NCBI GenBank assembly: GCA_030762175.1
Contig: CM060831.1
Location: 142,007,001-142,071,000, forward strand
Direction of reading: 5' to 3'
Origin: Metallyticus violacea
Taxonomy: Eukaryota > Arthropoda > Insecta > Mantodea > Metallyticidae
DNA: 64,000 bases
Under the pieces are notes generated by a model. It was not told the origin of the DNA, searched no databases, and worked only from the letters and a program-made list of their open reading frames with translations. Positions 11,590-22,709 of this stretch are shown in pieces (the stretch's first letter is position 1; each line of letters begins with the position of its first letter). The position numbers and the translations under genes were made by a program.

Positions 11590-12370
11590 TCCAGCTTTTT
11601 TTTGCTGCAAGATTGTACTTCTGCCACCACTGTTCGAGACTGAGCAGTTTGGCTATCTCCGCTCTCGGGACTAGAGTTCCAGGTCTCGATCTTTAAGGGT
11701 AAGTTGCACATAATCAATAGCAAGAAAACTGATTCAATAAATGCATCATGTTTTTATATATATGTGGATGTAAAACACACTGATAACTGATTTACCAGAA
11801 AATATTTGCTATTATTTAGCTACACAAGTTCAAATTCAGATCAGTTTCATTAGTTATTTTATTTTCTGGGAGTGTCTTAATGCATAAACTTAATGAAAAA
11901 GTTGATTTATATATTGTACAAGGCAGAGAACAAGCTGGGGATTTTAAATGCCACATAATGAAAAAGATGTTTTTTGCATTATACAAGATGAAGAACAAGC
12001 TGGGGGTTTTGAATCCCAAAGCTTGCAAACCAAAGCTACGATAAAAGGTATTCAAATGGATCCATCCTATAAAAGAAATAGCTCCACTCCCAAGAACACC
12101 TTCCCCAAATATTGGACATGCCTAAGTTAGGAATGAAACAATATAGTGCAATAAAGGTATTCTGTGATATTAAATAAATAAATTAAACAAAATTTAACTT
12201 TCTCTCTCTTTGTCACAGAATAAAGAAAGCATACTTCTCGTCAATTTTTGTATTGCAACCAGAGATTTTTAAGGTGCTTGTGAAATGTTTTCATAAATTC
12301 CTATTATAAGATTTATTTTTAAATTAACTTCATCTTAGTTTTGAATAGGGGGAATTTTCACAGTGAAATA
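11590..12370. other. AT-rich sequence with no gene
   Basis: I see only short open frames. Two similar stretches (about 11885-11945 and 11950-12010, both with ACAAG and GAACAAGCTGGGG followed by TTTT) look like a local duplication of about 70 bp. Confidence 0.4.
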
Positions 12371-12557
12371 TATAACAAATTATTGAGCAAATCACTCAAA
12401 TTTCACTAATTTTGTTTCACTTACTTCAACATGTTCCAAAGGCTGTTGCCTTCATCTTCAGCATCATGATTGAAGGCAACAGCCTTTGAAACATGTCCAA
12501 GTAAGTAGAACAAGATTAATGAAATTTAAGTGATTAACTCAATAATAATTTGTTATA
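12371..12557. repeat. Foldback built from two head-to-head PLE hammerhead arms
   Basis: The left arm (12371-12454) and right arm (12470-12557) are near-perfect inverted repeats, including AAAGGCTGTTGCCTTCA against TGAAGGCAACAGCCTTTG. A spacer of about 15 bases (CTTCAGCATCATGAT) separates them. Each arm holds a hammerhead-like motif with GAAGGC/GCCTTT stem II and an ACATGT palindrome. The arrangement resembles the inverted terminal arms of the PLEs in this window with the coding body removed. Confidence 0.7.
12425..12466 (-). ncRNA. Hammerhead-like motif, left arm of foldback
   Basis: On the minus strand: CTGAAGA core (intact), unpaired T, stem II GAAGGC/GCCTTT with an AACA loop, then GGAA instead of GAAA, then the ACATGT palindrome. 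One core position (A13) is changed, so it is probably inactive. Confidence 0.5.
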
Positions 12558-12734
12558 TTGTCTTCATTTTGTTTCTAAATCTAATGAAATTTGCATCTAA
12601 TAATTTACTGTATTTAATTGAATGAAAAAGCCTGATTTTTTGTTTTATCATTTTATATTTTCACTATTAGATTCTGTTTTGGCTCATCTGCCAATTCATT
12701 TTTATTAATGACATAATGTAAATGTTTTTGTAAG

Positions 12735-13070
12735 TGTTTAACTCCCATTTTTAATCCAATAAAATGAGATTTTAAAGATCTAATTTACGTACCTTAGTTT
12801 TTATCCGTAAAAACAGGTATTAGCATGAATTGAAACTATAATTGTAAAAGTTTTTTTTTTTTTTTATTTTTTTTTTTTTTAAGAAAGAAATTTTTTCATG
12901 CCTAAGTTTAGATTACCTCCTTCACATTTACCATTTACGAAAATTGAGGAAAACTGGTGAAAACCCCCAGTCAGTAAGTACCAACCTGATGGGAAATCAA
13001 AACCTAGATTTGCCGCTCATGAGTATGTATTTTAACGACCTTGGCCACTCGTATCAGTTATGCTGGAGAA
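12735..13070 (-). repeat. SINE family A copy (tRNA-derived), degenerate
   Basis: On the minus strand the head reads ..GGCCAAGGTCGTTAAAATAC.. (a GGCCGAGxxCGTTAAGGCG-type A box). The body has CGTAAATGGTAAATGTGAAGG, and the tail has AATGGGAGTTAAACACTT, matching the copy at 44266-44543. T-runs at 12850-12881 interrupt the body. Confidence 0.5.
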
Positions 13071-13074
13071 TTAA

Positions 13075-14300
13075 CTTTTTAGACTAGATAATAAAATTGC
13101 TATAAATATTTTTATGTTGAATCTCATAATATTACAACTTCCAGAAATATTCTTTTTATGTACCTAATTAATTCTGAAGACTTGCATAAAAGATAGGAGT
13201 TTTTCCTTCAAAAAAGTTTAATGTGGTCCTATATTACAATAAGTAATATAAAAGATATATAGTTCGTACTCCTTTAGATGGCCATATAAGCCCAACTCTC
13301 CAAATATGAGTGAGCCATTTTATATGAATATAACAGCTTAATGTAGTGAACATTTGTAGTACTTCAAAGTGCTATATTTACAGGTAACAGAATTCATCAC
13401 AGGACTTTTTAATTAATGTAATAATTTTAAATATATACACACAAAGAAATTACATAATTATTTCTGAAAATAGGCTCTCAAATTTGATTCAGACAAAACT
13501 CAATAGTTCATGTCGAAATCCTTTATGCATTTTAAAGGATAATCTAGCAGCTTGCAATTTGTTTCCCTTGAACATAACCTCACAACTGATTATAATTTAT
13601 GTATAAACAAAATAGTTTCTCAATGTTATAAAGTTGATTTTATTTTTTGACAAAATTGTAATTCAAAGTTTGCTGAATTTTTACTTCAGCTTTGGAGCAT
13701 ACACATCCAGGTTTAGTGTTTCATCATTATAATGTTATATTTTATGTAAATGGACTACCTGTCATGGCCAAGAGCTAGAGTAATTTTATTTTCAATGTGG
13801 CGGTGAAAAAAAATTGGTTTAGTCATGTTAAAGTAGATTTGTCATCAAACTATTTTGCTAAAGTATACATTTTCTTTTTGTTTATATAGTGTATGAAAAG
13901 ATCTGACCATAAATAATAAATTTGTGTTAAGCATTAAATCTTTCAAGGCACAAAAGCTATAAAAATATGTTTCTGAGTTAACGTCATTGTTATTGCCAGA
14001 TTCTATTCATTTTTATTTAAGGATGCTCTTTAACATCTCAGGTCATCAGTGTCCCATTCAGTTGCGGGCATGAAACAGCGTTATTGCCATAGAAATATAT
14101 ATAATGTGATGATTCTTTCATAGCTCTGCTTATATTTATATACAAGAAAACCCTTATAAAAACTAATGATTTGTTCTTCTAATAAAAAAGGATATAGAAA
14201 TGATGAAAGGATTGTTGTAAGATTGGTATTTATTTTGTCTTTGTAGTGCTTTCAGTTCTAAAATATCCCCTCAACCTTTAGTTATCCATTTTTAGGTTGT
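13075..14300. other. AT-rich sequence with no gene
   Basis: No coding or repeat signal was found except a short tail of SINE family B near 14020-14085 (CTCTTTAACATCTCAGGTCATCAG, listed here in part). Everything else is low-complexity AT-rich sequence. Confidence 0.4.
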
Positions 14301-14314
14301 GCATGTAATTAGGC

Positions 14315-15150
14315 TTAAGCATTTTTCTTTCTTATTATGATATTTGATTGAATATTTGACACTGGAGCTTCACTAACTTTTCTATATTCTAGACATGTTT
14401 CAAATGTACGTAAATCACCCTCAATTACTTTCTCCAACTGATGTTTCCTTGTCAATGTCTTCTTAAGTTGCCTGCTTAACTTATTGATGAGGTCATTCTC
14501 AGGTTGAATTTCAAAATTCATCACAAGTTATTTGTTTTTATGTATAAAAAGTCTTAACAAATGATTGGTTCTGTTTGGTTTCATGCTGTTTTTAATAATT
14601 TTGTTTCTGCATCTATTACATGACTTTTTGACAAAAAGTGTGTGGCTTCTTTAATAAGATGTTCCAAAATGTTCTTTTATCCTTATGCCCAAATTCCATT
14701 TTGTCTGGCAGATATATACCTGGTTACATTCTTTGCAATTTATTTTATATATGCCTGATCTATTGTTTGTTTAAATTTTATCTTTTTGTTATATTTTTAA
14801 TAGCTTACTGAGACTAAATTTTTTGGAGCCAGAAAAAAGTTGTATTCCTTGAATATTTTTCTGAATTTGTTTGTCAAAGAATGATGTGTGAATTTTTTTT
14901 GAAAACTTATTTGTCTCTTTATCCAAAGTTCTTATGTTTCTTTAAGTATGTCTTTCTATCTTTGGTATTTTTTATTAGTTTTTCTATTAGTTCTGTTTTG
15001 AAACCATTTTTATTGCAATCTTGATGTGTTATCATTGTGGTATTCCTCTTTGCTGAGCGGTGTGTTTACCATTGAATGTGTCATGTATGAAAAGCTGTTC
15101 AAGGGTTGAAGCTATTCTTTTTTGTGTGCTGGTTTACCAGAACATAAAAA
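14315..15150 (-). mobile_element. Penelope-like element 2, degraded 3' half
   Basis: On the minus strand, 14620-14780 encodes a frame-broken GIY-YIG region (AYIKINCKECNQVYIWQTKWN), and 14950-15130 encodes the RT thumb. An ACATGT palindrome preceded by GAAA (14391-14402, antisense) is probably what is left of its hammerhead. The 69 aa open frame at 14315-14524 lies between these and has no clear domain. Two thirds of the element is missing. Confidence 0.65.
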
Positions 15151-15295
15151 TATCCATAATAAAAAATCTACATGTCCAGAATGTAAAAAGGTTTGCATAG
15201 CTTCGTGTCAAAAATCCAATGAAATATAATTTTAAATAATTTTACTGTTAAAAATTACCTAATAACAAACTGATATTTCGTTTCTTTCTGTTTAG

Positions 15296-16334
15296 CAACT
15301 GCTTGCAGAGTTAAGTGGACCAGTCTGCATTGTGTTTATAGGAGAATTATCAACCCGCAAACAAGCTCCAAAACTACATCTCAAAATGTAAGTATATTGA
15401 ACACCAATGTTCTTATTTTAGTGCAGAAAAAGTTGATTGGTACTGATTTTGTTAATTGGCAGTGGAGAGTCATAATATTGACCATATTTCATTGCTAAGC
15501 ATCATGCAAACACAAGTAAGACAATGTATGCAAATTGAGAGTTTGTCTTAGTTATATCCTGGCTCATTCCATTCTGATGATGCATGTGCTTGCATTCTTA
15601 GCCTTGATTTCATTGAGTAGTGCTTGGTATAGTGGTGTGCAAGGAAGTGTAATTTCAAGCAGAAATAGTTAGAGAAAAGTTGTAATCTCAAGCAGAATTT
15701 TTGTATGTAGAAAAGCTTGTCTGTTAAGTTTTACAGTAACCATTTGCAGACATTCTTGAATATGCATAAGGTCTATTTTAGGAAGATGGTTTCCATCTTT
15801 TTGAGAAGCAATAAGGCATACTTCATGAGATGTTTCCATATTACATTGTCACATTCCACAACTACCTGGCAAATCTCACCAGTATGATGTCACAACTCTT
15901 GATTCCTTAGTCTACAAATATTATATAAGTTGTGTTTTGAAGACATAGCCCTATGAAGTTTCACCTAATACAATATTGTGTTAAAGTAAAAATCTTGTTT
16001 TTACACTATGTCATAGATTATAAAAAGTATTATATTCTTCAGGGTTATCAAAGAATTGGTTTAAACAATTTATACATATCTGATTTTACAATAATGACTT
16101 CATCTGTGCATGTTTCTGGGCTGGGGAAAGATGTGACATATGACATCTACCCATTTTGTTTTATTCCCATCTAACTCTTTCCTAACATTCCCATGACTTG
16201 TAACATAGGTGGAGGAACTGCCAACCACGAATCAGATTAGAATAGAAGACATACTTCTGGAAATTTCTGACAATGAACCATCACCAACAGTCATTTTTCC
16301 TCCAGCAATAAATAAACCCCTCATAACAATCTAA
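15296..16334 (+). CDS. Last two exons of an unrecognised gene (MADF/Myb-SANT-like?)
   Basis: Exon 15296-15387 follows a pyrimidine-rich tract and AG (CTTTCTGTTTAG) and ends at a consensus donor AAT/GTAAGT. Exon 16209-16334 follows ATAG and ends with TAA. In one frame both are open and join in phase 0, giving 71 residues plus 2 upstream bases: TACRVKWTSLHCVYRR near the start, then an acidic, Ser/Pro-containing C-terminus ending NKPLITI. The KWTSLxxxYRR pattern resembles the third helix of MADF or Myb/SANT-like DNA-binding domains of insect transcription factors and transposon-derived genes. That is inference. Upstream exons were not found; PLE 2 occupies the upstream sequence. A chance pairing of splice-like sites cannot be excluded. 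Confidence 0.45.
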
Positions 16335-16546
16335 ACATTGCTAATGCCACAACATCTGTTATATAGGTGTTCATAATGTGAGAAAGTTTTATTACTATCT
16401 GAATTGACAATTAGCGTAGGAGTTTTATGTGCATGGCTATGATTACCTCTGGAGTTCTTCCTTTTGTGTGCTAGGCAAAGATTTTTCCCATTTATCCTAC
16501 ATTAATGTATTGAACTTGTTTACACTAATTCCATTTACTTACATAA

Positions 16547-16592
16547 CACTAGGACATGTTTCGGAAGCCACACTCCCTATCATCAGCCGTTG
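16547..16592 (-). ncRNA. Hammerhead ribozyme motif, left arm of PLE 3 (best core)
   Basis: Read on the minus strand: intact CTGATGA core (16580-16586), stem II GGGAG/CTTCC with a TGTGG loop, intact GAAA (16559-16562), and a palindromic short stem III ACATGT followed by C at the expected cleavage position (complement of 16553). This is the minimal type I hammerhead layout known from PLEs, in which the tiny stem III is thought to work as a dimer. Deviations: two unpaired bases (TA) between core and stem II, and a weak helix I here (CAACGG against CTAGTG). Confidence 0.65.
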
Positions 16593-17099
16593 ACAAACTA
16601 CTGGAATTGGTGGCTTAATCCCGTGATGCTTTCATGGCAGTTGTTGGTGCTTCTTGTAAGAATTTGCTGAATTCGTCCATGGGCGGAAAATCAAAATACA
16701 TTAAATATTTCTTATTTTTTAAAATGAAAATCTTTTCCCAAGTGGATGGTTCTATTGATACAAATTCAAAAGCTTCACATTCCATCCAACCTAACACAAC
16801 AAATTTGAGAGAATATTTAAAGAACAAGGTATAATGTTAGCCCCAAAGAATAAATGTATTAGGTTGCACAGTAAATGAAACCATACCAGCAGAATAGAAA
16901 TCAGGAATTTATGAAATCATATGTGCAGATTGTGCACAAAGATACATGGGGAAAATGAAGAGAAATTTGGAAAATCAGAGAAAAGAACACTTTTGGGGTA
17001 TTCCTTTTAAACAAATTGATAAATCAGCTCACTTTTGAACCAAAAATCATGAAATTAAACTAGAGGCTTAGCTGCTGAAACAACTTCACAACCTCAGTC

Positions 17100-17165
17100 T
17101 GTGGTGCCTCAGTAGTAAAAACAAGCAATTGTAAACACTATTCCCCCCCCCCCCAAAAAAAAGCT
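17100..17165 (+). repeat. SINE family A tail inserted in PLE 3
   Basis: GTGCCTCAGTAGTAAAAAC followed by AAACACTATT and a C-run/A-run matches the 3' end of the SINE at 44266-44543 (CAGCCTCAGCAGTAAAAAT). Only the tail is present. Confidence 0.55.
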
Positions 17166-17338
17166 TCACAACCCAATAGGGCTATCCACTTGGGAAAAGA
17201 TTTTCATTTTAAAAAATAAGAAATACTTAATGAATTTAGAATTTCCACCCATGGATGATCTCTGCAAGTTTTTACAAGAAGTGCCGCAGACTGCCACAAA
17301 AGCATCTTGGGATCCAGCCACCAATTCAAGTAGTTGGT

Positions 17339-17384
17339 CAACAGCTCATGGTGGGAGCGCAGGCTTCTGAAACATGTCCTGGTG
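17339..17384 (+). ncRNA. Hammerhead ribozyme motif, right arm of PLE 3
   Basis: Helix I CAACAG (17339-17344) pairs with CTGGTG (17379-17384) at five of six positions. Stem II GGGAGC/GCTTCT has a GCAG loop. GAAA and the ACATGT palindrome followed by C are intact. The core reads CTCATGG instead of CTGATGA, so this arm has lost two core bases while its sister arm keeps them. Confidence 0.6.
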
Positions 17385-17493
17385 TTATGTAAATAAATGG
17401 AATTAGTGTGAACAAGTTCAATACATTAATGTAGTATATAGCTTCGTAAGTATAATATTCACATAATTTTTCCTATTTGTCTGTATAGTTAAC

Positions 17494-19672
17494 CCTAAGT
17501 ATTTATAGCTATTTATTGCAAATAGTCGTATATCCTTGGTACATTTATAGCTATTAATGATGAATATAGGAATCTACATCATGAAACTATCTTAAAAGCT
17601 TACATAGATTAAAAATAAAACTACTTAAAATCATGTCAACACATTAAAACACTCTTGATGTTCCACTTATTTTTTTTAACCGGGACATGTTTTGTGAGAC
17701 TTTGCTCACATTGTCAACCATGAACGACTAACGGATCAATCTAAATTGCAGCGGTGTAAGTGACTGAGTGCTCTGATGGTCTATTGATGAACTTATACAA
17801 AATGTTATCTACTTCTGGGATATGAAAATTCATAAGTCCATGTTCATATTTTTTATGAAAATTTTTTCCCATATACTAGGGTTCCTTTGGGTGTTGCACT
17901 GCTTTTAATAAAGTAATATACTTCTTGATTTCATGCTCTTTGTTCCAAAAATGTGGTGCAATGCTAATTTTTTTATTTGTTTGTATTTAATATTTCTCCA
18001 GTGTTCCTTTACTCTGCTACCTATGTTCGTTCCTTTTTGTCTTGCCTATGTACACTTTTTCACAGTCTTTGCAATTAATTCTATATAAGCCAGAATTTTC
18101 TTCTTTAGATCTGGGGTCTGTTTAACTTCTACAATTTGCCAACACTGTACTTACTTTTGGTGCTAAAGAAATGTACTATTTGAAGATTTTCTGAAATTTA
18201 TTATTGAGGTATGGATGGTAAGTGAACTTATGGTAAGTTTTTTCTTTTGATAAAGTACTAAATGTGGTAATTTGTTTAATTTTCTTTTTTCCTTTGAATC
18301 GTTTTGTTGATCATTCATTTGTTTGTTAAATCCATTAAATTTTACTGCTTCTATTATGTGTATGTATTCCTTTTTATACTCTTCTTTCTTTAGTGGTACA
18401 TTGACCAATCTGTAAACCATGCTATTAACGGTTGCTTCTTTACGAGGTATAGGGTTGAAATCATGAGCTTTTATATAATTATCCGTGTGTGTATCCTTTC
18501 TGTATATGCCAAATTCCAGTTTATTATTGCTTTTTATTATCTTCAAATCCAAAAAATGTAATGTAATTTAGTTTCCATAGTGAATTTAACCGTGTGTTCT
18601 TGCAAATTTAATTGTTTTACTGCATCTTCTGTATATCTGTCCTTTACAATAGCAAAAATATCATCCACATATCTATACCAGATCTTGAATAAATAAATCT
18701 GCCAGGAATGGCGAAAGAGGGCTGCCCATTACTAAAGCTGATTTTTGTTCAAAACACCTTCCTTCAAAGGAAAGGTAGGCGTAATCTAAGCATAGTTTGG
18801 TTAGTTTAATATATTCTTTGGTCTGTATTTCTGTAATATGGGTAGATAATAACATTTTTTTTAAAAGAGTCAAGGTTTTCTTCATTGGAATGCTGGGAAA
18901 TAGAACTTTTACATCGAAAGAAACTAATGTATCATTTGAAGACAATTTGTGATCTTTAATTTTGTTGACCAGATCCAAAGAGGTTTTTAAACTTAAACTT
19001 GGAAATCTTGGAAAGGTATTGAACTGTGTGGATAACCAATTTGCTAGATGGTAACAAGGAGTGTCAATAATATTAATTATTGGTTTCATGCTTTTTCCAG
19101 GTTAATGTATTTTAGGTAGGCCAAATGTTTTTGCTAATGATGGATTTGGTACTTTGATTCTGTAAAGATTAGATTTTGAGAATAGAGCACTTTCTTTTAA
19201 GGTATCTTCAGTTTACTTTTTGCAATTATATAGTGGATCAGTTTTTATTTCAGTAAATTCATCACTGTTCAAAAGTTTTTGCATTCTTTTTCTGCAATCT
19301 TCTTTGTCTAAAATTACAATTATGTATATGAGAAAAAAATTTCATAAAAAATATGACTCATGAATTTTGATATCCCAGAAGCAGTCAGTATTTTGTATAA
19401 GTTCATCAATAGACCACCAGAGCACTCACACAGTCACTTACAGTGCCAATTTAGATTGATTCATTAGTCGTTCATGGTTGACAATGTGAACAAAGTCTCA
19501 TGAAACCTACCTTTTTCTTTTCTTTCTTTTCTTTTTTTACCTTTTTTTTCCCCTTTCCCCCCCTTTTTATGTCAAAAGTGTTTTAATGTGTTGGCATGAT
19601 TTTAAGTAGTTTTACTTTTAATCTACCTAAGATGTTTATAGCTATTTATTCCAAATAGCTGCATATTCTTGG
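17494..19672. repeat. Direct repeats of about 47 bp flanking PLE 5
   Basis: TTTATAGCTATTTATT with flanking similarity (CCTAAG at the start, CTTGG at the end) occurs at 17494-17540 and again at 19626-19672 in the same orientation. The right copy abuts the inverted arm exactly. The left copy is 65 bp away from its arm. They could be a long target-site duplication or parts of a wider PLE terminal repeat. Confidence 0.6.
17606..19625 (-). mobile_element. Penelope-like element 5, most complete copy, with inverted arms
   Basis: This is the longest PLE here. On the minus strand, 18673-19089 encodes RT motifs (LVSFDVKVLFPSIPM; MGSPLSPFLADLFI), and 18163-18552 encodes the RT end (LDLKIIKS; YRKDTHTDNYIKAHDFNPIP). 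Then 17850-18115 encodes the GLY-YIG endonuclease (SGLYRINCKDCEKVYIGKT). Frameshifts separate these, so it is not functional as it stands. Inverted arms (17606-17880 and 19322-19625) share GATTTTAAGTAGTTTTA-type ends and a decayed hammerhead hairpin (GTGAG/CTCAC). PLEs use the RT to copy their RNA and the GIY-YIG nuclease to open the target. The N-terminal domain is only partly present. Confidence 0.88.
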
Positions 19673-19679
19673 CATATTT

Positions 19680-20150
19680 TGAGCATAGCTAGCAATCTCC
19701 CCACATTTCTGAATGCCATTAGAATGTCTTTTGTAGACTGTTGTTTCTTGCCCAGATGTTTTTGTTTAATGTTTTCTGCAACTTTTGTTCAGAAGTCAAG
19801 GCCAGTGCCATATATCTGCATACATTTGAATTTACACATCTACTGTAATTACTTTAGCTGCTAAAATAACAATATTGAACAACATTAGGATAAAATGGTC
19901 CCCCTGTAGGACTTTTAACTTTTGTTCTATTGATGCTGACCTTATAAACCTGTTACTTGATAAACAGGGCAAGGCATTTAAAACAAACCTGAATAACAAA
20001 GTCATTTTTTAACTAAAATTGTTAATTGAACCATTGCACAGTGAAGCTAATCATATATTAAGATCATTGATTGATTGAGTGAAACTAACACTATTGTTCC
20101 ACCTACTTACACTTTCACAGTAGATATCTATTTAATATATTTCAAAGTTG
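19680..20150. other. AT-rich sequence with no gene
   Basis: I see no supported feature between PLE 5 and the transposase remnant. Confidence 0.4.
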
Positions 20151-20159
20151 GGCCAAAAA

Positions 20160-20900
20160 TAACAGTAATGTGTGTATGATGTTCTGTAAATAGATGTAAT
20201 TCACATATACATTATGATAGCATTGCTATGTGACAGGTAAATCAAAAATGATCAAATGAAGCCAAGATTATCATAAATCAACAAAGAACAAATGAAACCA
20301 ATATTATTGTATGATGTACTGTAAACAGATGTGACTCACATTACGGTATGCTCTAGCATTGCTACAACAAAATGGGGCTAAGATTATCGTTTGAACAGCA
20401 AAAAGCAATTTTGAAGTGGTATTGGAAAACCAAGAATGTTGTTGAAATTCAAAGGCCATGGAGACAAGTGTACAGAATAGAATCACCAATGCTAGTAACA
20501 ATTGCAAGCATTGGAAACAAATTTGAGACTCATGGTACCGTATGCAATGTTCACAGGGGCAGGTCTGGGAGAACTCGCACAGCAACAAGCCCCGCATCCT
20601 CAGCCATGGTTTTGGAATGTTTAAAGCACTCACCACAGAAGCACATGAGACTGGGATTAGCAGAACCAGCATAAGTTGTATTATTAAAACAGCAAAGAAG
20701 AACTCCGTTGGACTTCTACCTATGGGGAACTCTTGAGGATGTTGTATATCGCAGAAAACCAGCTGCACTGGCAGCACTTCGGGAAGAAATTGATATGGCA
20801 TGTGCTGCAATTGCTGAGGACACTTTTGCAAATAGTTCAATGTACTCAGAAGTATGTAAAAGCTTATGGTGGACATTTTGAGCAACTTTTTAACTGTAAA
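20160..20900 (+). pseudogene. Mariner/Tc1-superfamily transposase, catalytic middle deleted
   Basis: From 20372 the translation gives the N-terminal HTH part of a DUF4817-type transposase (FETHGTVCNVHRGRSGRTRT, then LKHSPQKHMRLG). At about 20700 it jumps, after a frame change, to the C-terminal part (PLDFYLWGTLEDVVYRRKP, then ALREEIDMACAAIAEDTFAN, ending in WWTF at 20880). About 150-200 residues that should hold the first two catalytic Asp residues are absent. The 5' flank has a duplicated segment (GTATGATGT..CTGTAAA..AGATGT at 20176 and 20311). It cannot encode an active transposase but could still serve as a substrate if its ends are intact. Confidence 0.75.
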
Positions 20901-21275
20901 AGTCTAAGATGATTAGTACTCATCATTTTCTGTTTGTATGAATTCAGTTATGTTATGTTAACACAGTTTTTCCTTTGCTTCAAGTGTGTATACATTTTTT
21001 GGCATGGTCTGTGTGTGTGTGTGGTGTGTGCACATATATATATTATGTGTGTATTGAGTTGCTGAATTCGAAATGCAGTTCAGCTTTCTTTATCACATAT
21101 CATTTTTGCACATAAATGGAGTAGAGGTCATGCTTTAAATCAGAAAGAGATCTGAATGAGGAGTTGATTGGAGATGGAGAAAGTAAGTGAAGCATAAGAA
21201 TGTGATAGGCAACAGATTAGATAGAACTTACATTTACTTATATGTTCTTAAAGTAAACTCAAATAGCTATAATAC

Positions 21276-22250
21276 TACAATAATGTATTAAATATGTTTA
21301 CACTAACTCCATTTACTTACAAAATACATGTTTCGGAAGCAGTTGCTCACATCAGCTGTTGACTGAATGCTACTACCACCACCACTCAAAATGTGGCTGT
21401 ATACCAGGATGCTTCTTTAGCAGTGTCTGATGGTTCTAGTAGGAACTGAGTTCATCCATAGGAAAATCAAATTTCATTAAGTTTTGCATATTTTTTTAAG
21501 ATGAAAATATTTTCTCAGGTGGATAGCTCCATTGGGTTCTGAAGTTGTTTCAGCAGCTTAGCCTCTGGTTTAATTTCATGATGCGTAAACAACCGAATAT
21601 TCCAAAAGTGGTTTTTTTTTCTCTGAATGTCCAAATTTCTCTTTGTTTTTCCGACGTATTTCTGATCACAATCTGCGCATTTGGTTTTATAAATTTCTGA
21701 TTTCTGTTCTGCTGGTATGGTGTCTTACTGTGCAACCTAATTCATTTTTTATGTTATATTTGTTCTTTGGAGATAATGTTATTCCATGTTCTTTGAATAA
21801 CTTCTTAAATTTGTTATGTTCAGTTGGTATGTGAAGCTTTTGAATTTGTACCTTTCCATATGTTCTTCAATGTGGAAACCTTATTAATTTTTATCTTTTA
21901 AATTTATTGATAATTTTTATTACTTTGTCTCTGTTGAAACATTAGTTATTGCTGTTATCTGTTGGTATTCCATTTTATCCATTTATGTGAGTATGATAGT
22001 AATTATTCTGTATGCCTGCATATTTATATAGAATGCGGTTATAACTATTATTTTTTATGGAATTTTCTGTGTGTGTGTTTGTTTTCTTTGGATTCCAAAG
22101 TTCAGTCCTTTTCCATTTCTTATAATTTTTAAATCTAGGAATGGGAGCCAATCATTTTTCTCTTCTTCTATGGTAAATGTATAGATTTATGTTGTAAATT
22201 AAGAACATGTCCTTGTGTTGGTGTGAACATGTTGAATACTTTAGTGTAGG
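21276..22250 (-). mobile_element. Penelope-like element 4 with inverted termini
   Basis: On the minus strand, 21545-21770 encodes the endonuclease (TIPAEQKSEIYKTKCADCDQ then KYVGKTKRNLDIQRK). A second part (22060-22200) encodes the RT end (NDWLPFLDLKIIRNGKGLNF, then IQRKQTHTENSIKNN). The left end (21276-21310) and right end (22210-22250) are inverted copies of the same TTTACACTAACTCC-type sequence as in PLE 3. A hammerhead-like motif lies at 21312-21366. Frames are broken by small indels. Confidence 0.8.
21320..21362 (-). ncRNA. Hammerhead-like motif of PLE 4
   Basis: Minus strand: helix I strand CAACAG, core CTGATGT (A9 changed to T), stem II GAGC/GCTT with an AACT loop, GAAA and ACATGT intact, then A at the cleavage position. 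The same family as PLE 3 with one core change. Confidence 0.5.
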
Positions 22251-22709
22251 ATATTATCATTCCTTTATCTGCAGCTTTGTAATACAATTTTTTTAGGTAC
22301 AATACTTTTGAACTATCAGCAAAGAAAATAAAACATTCATGTTTTTATGTAGCCTTTCAATAAAACAAAATAAAGGAGAAAAGGTTTAATAATTTAGAGA
22401 ATACAATGAAAATAAAATAATTACATTTATTTAAGCATTCAGTGAATGTAGTTGTAATTGTATATACATGCGCAAAAGTAAAATTACAACCGAAGATCAA
22501 CCAATGCGTTGCAAGTGTTCATTTTCCACTGTGTGCTCACACCCTTATATCAAATCAGTTTAGAGCATGTACGGTGTCAAGCAGCATGTGTCCACCCTTG
22601 CACTGTCACTAACTCAAACTCTGGTTTTAAATTACATTAATGCAAAATAAAAATGCCAAATTGCATTGGAACGAATCACTTAAAGAACAAAGTGAAAACA
22701 AAATATTAT

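Larger units (their letters stand above)
16497..17434 (+). mobile_element. Penelope-like element 3 with inverted terminal arms, internally deleted
   Basis: Inverted arms of about 250 bp (16497-16749 and 17184-17434) start and end with TACATTAATGTATTGAACTTG and its complement. Between them, plus-strand sequence encodes the end of the RT and the endonuclease (SGIYEIICADCAQRYMGKM, then KRNLENQRKEHFWG, 16905-17000). There is no polymerase core, so the copy is non-autonomous. Each arm holds a hammerhead motif. A tail of SINE family A is inserted at about 17100-17165. Confidence 0.85.
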
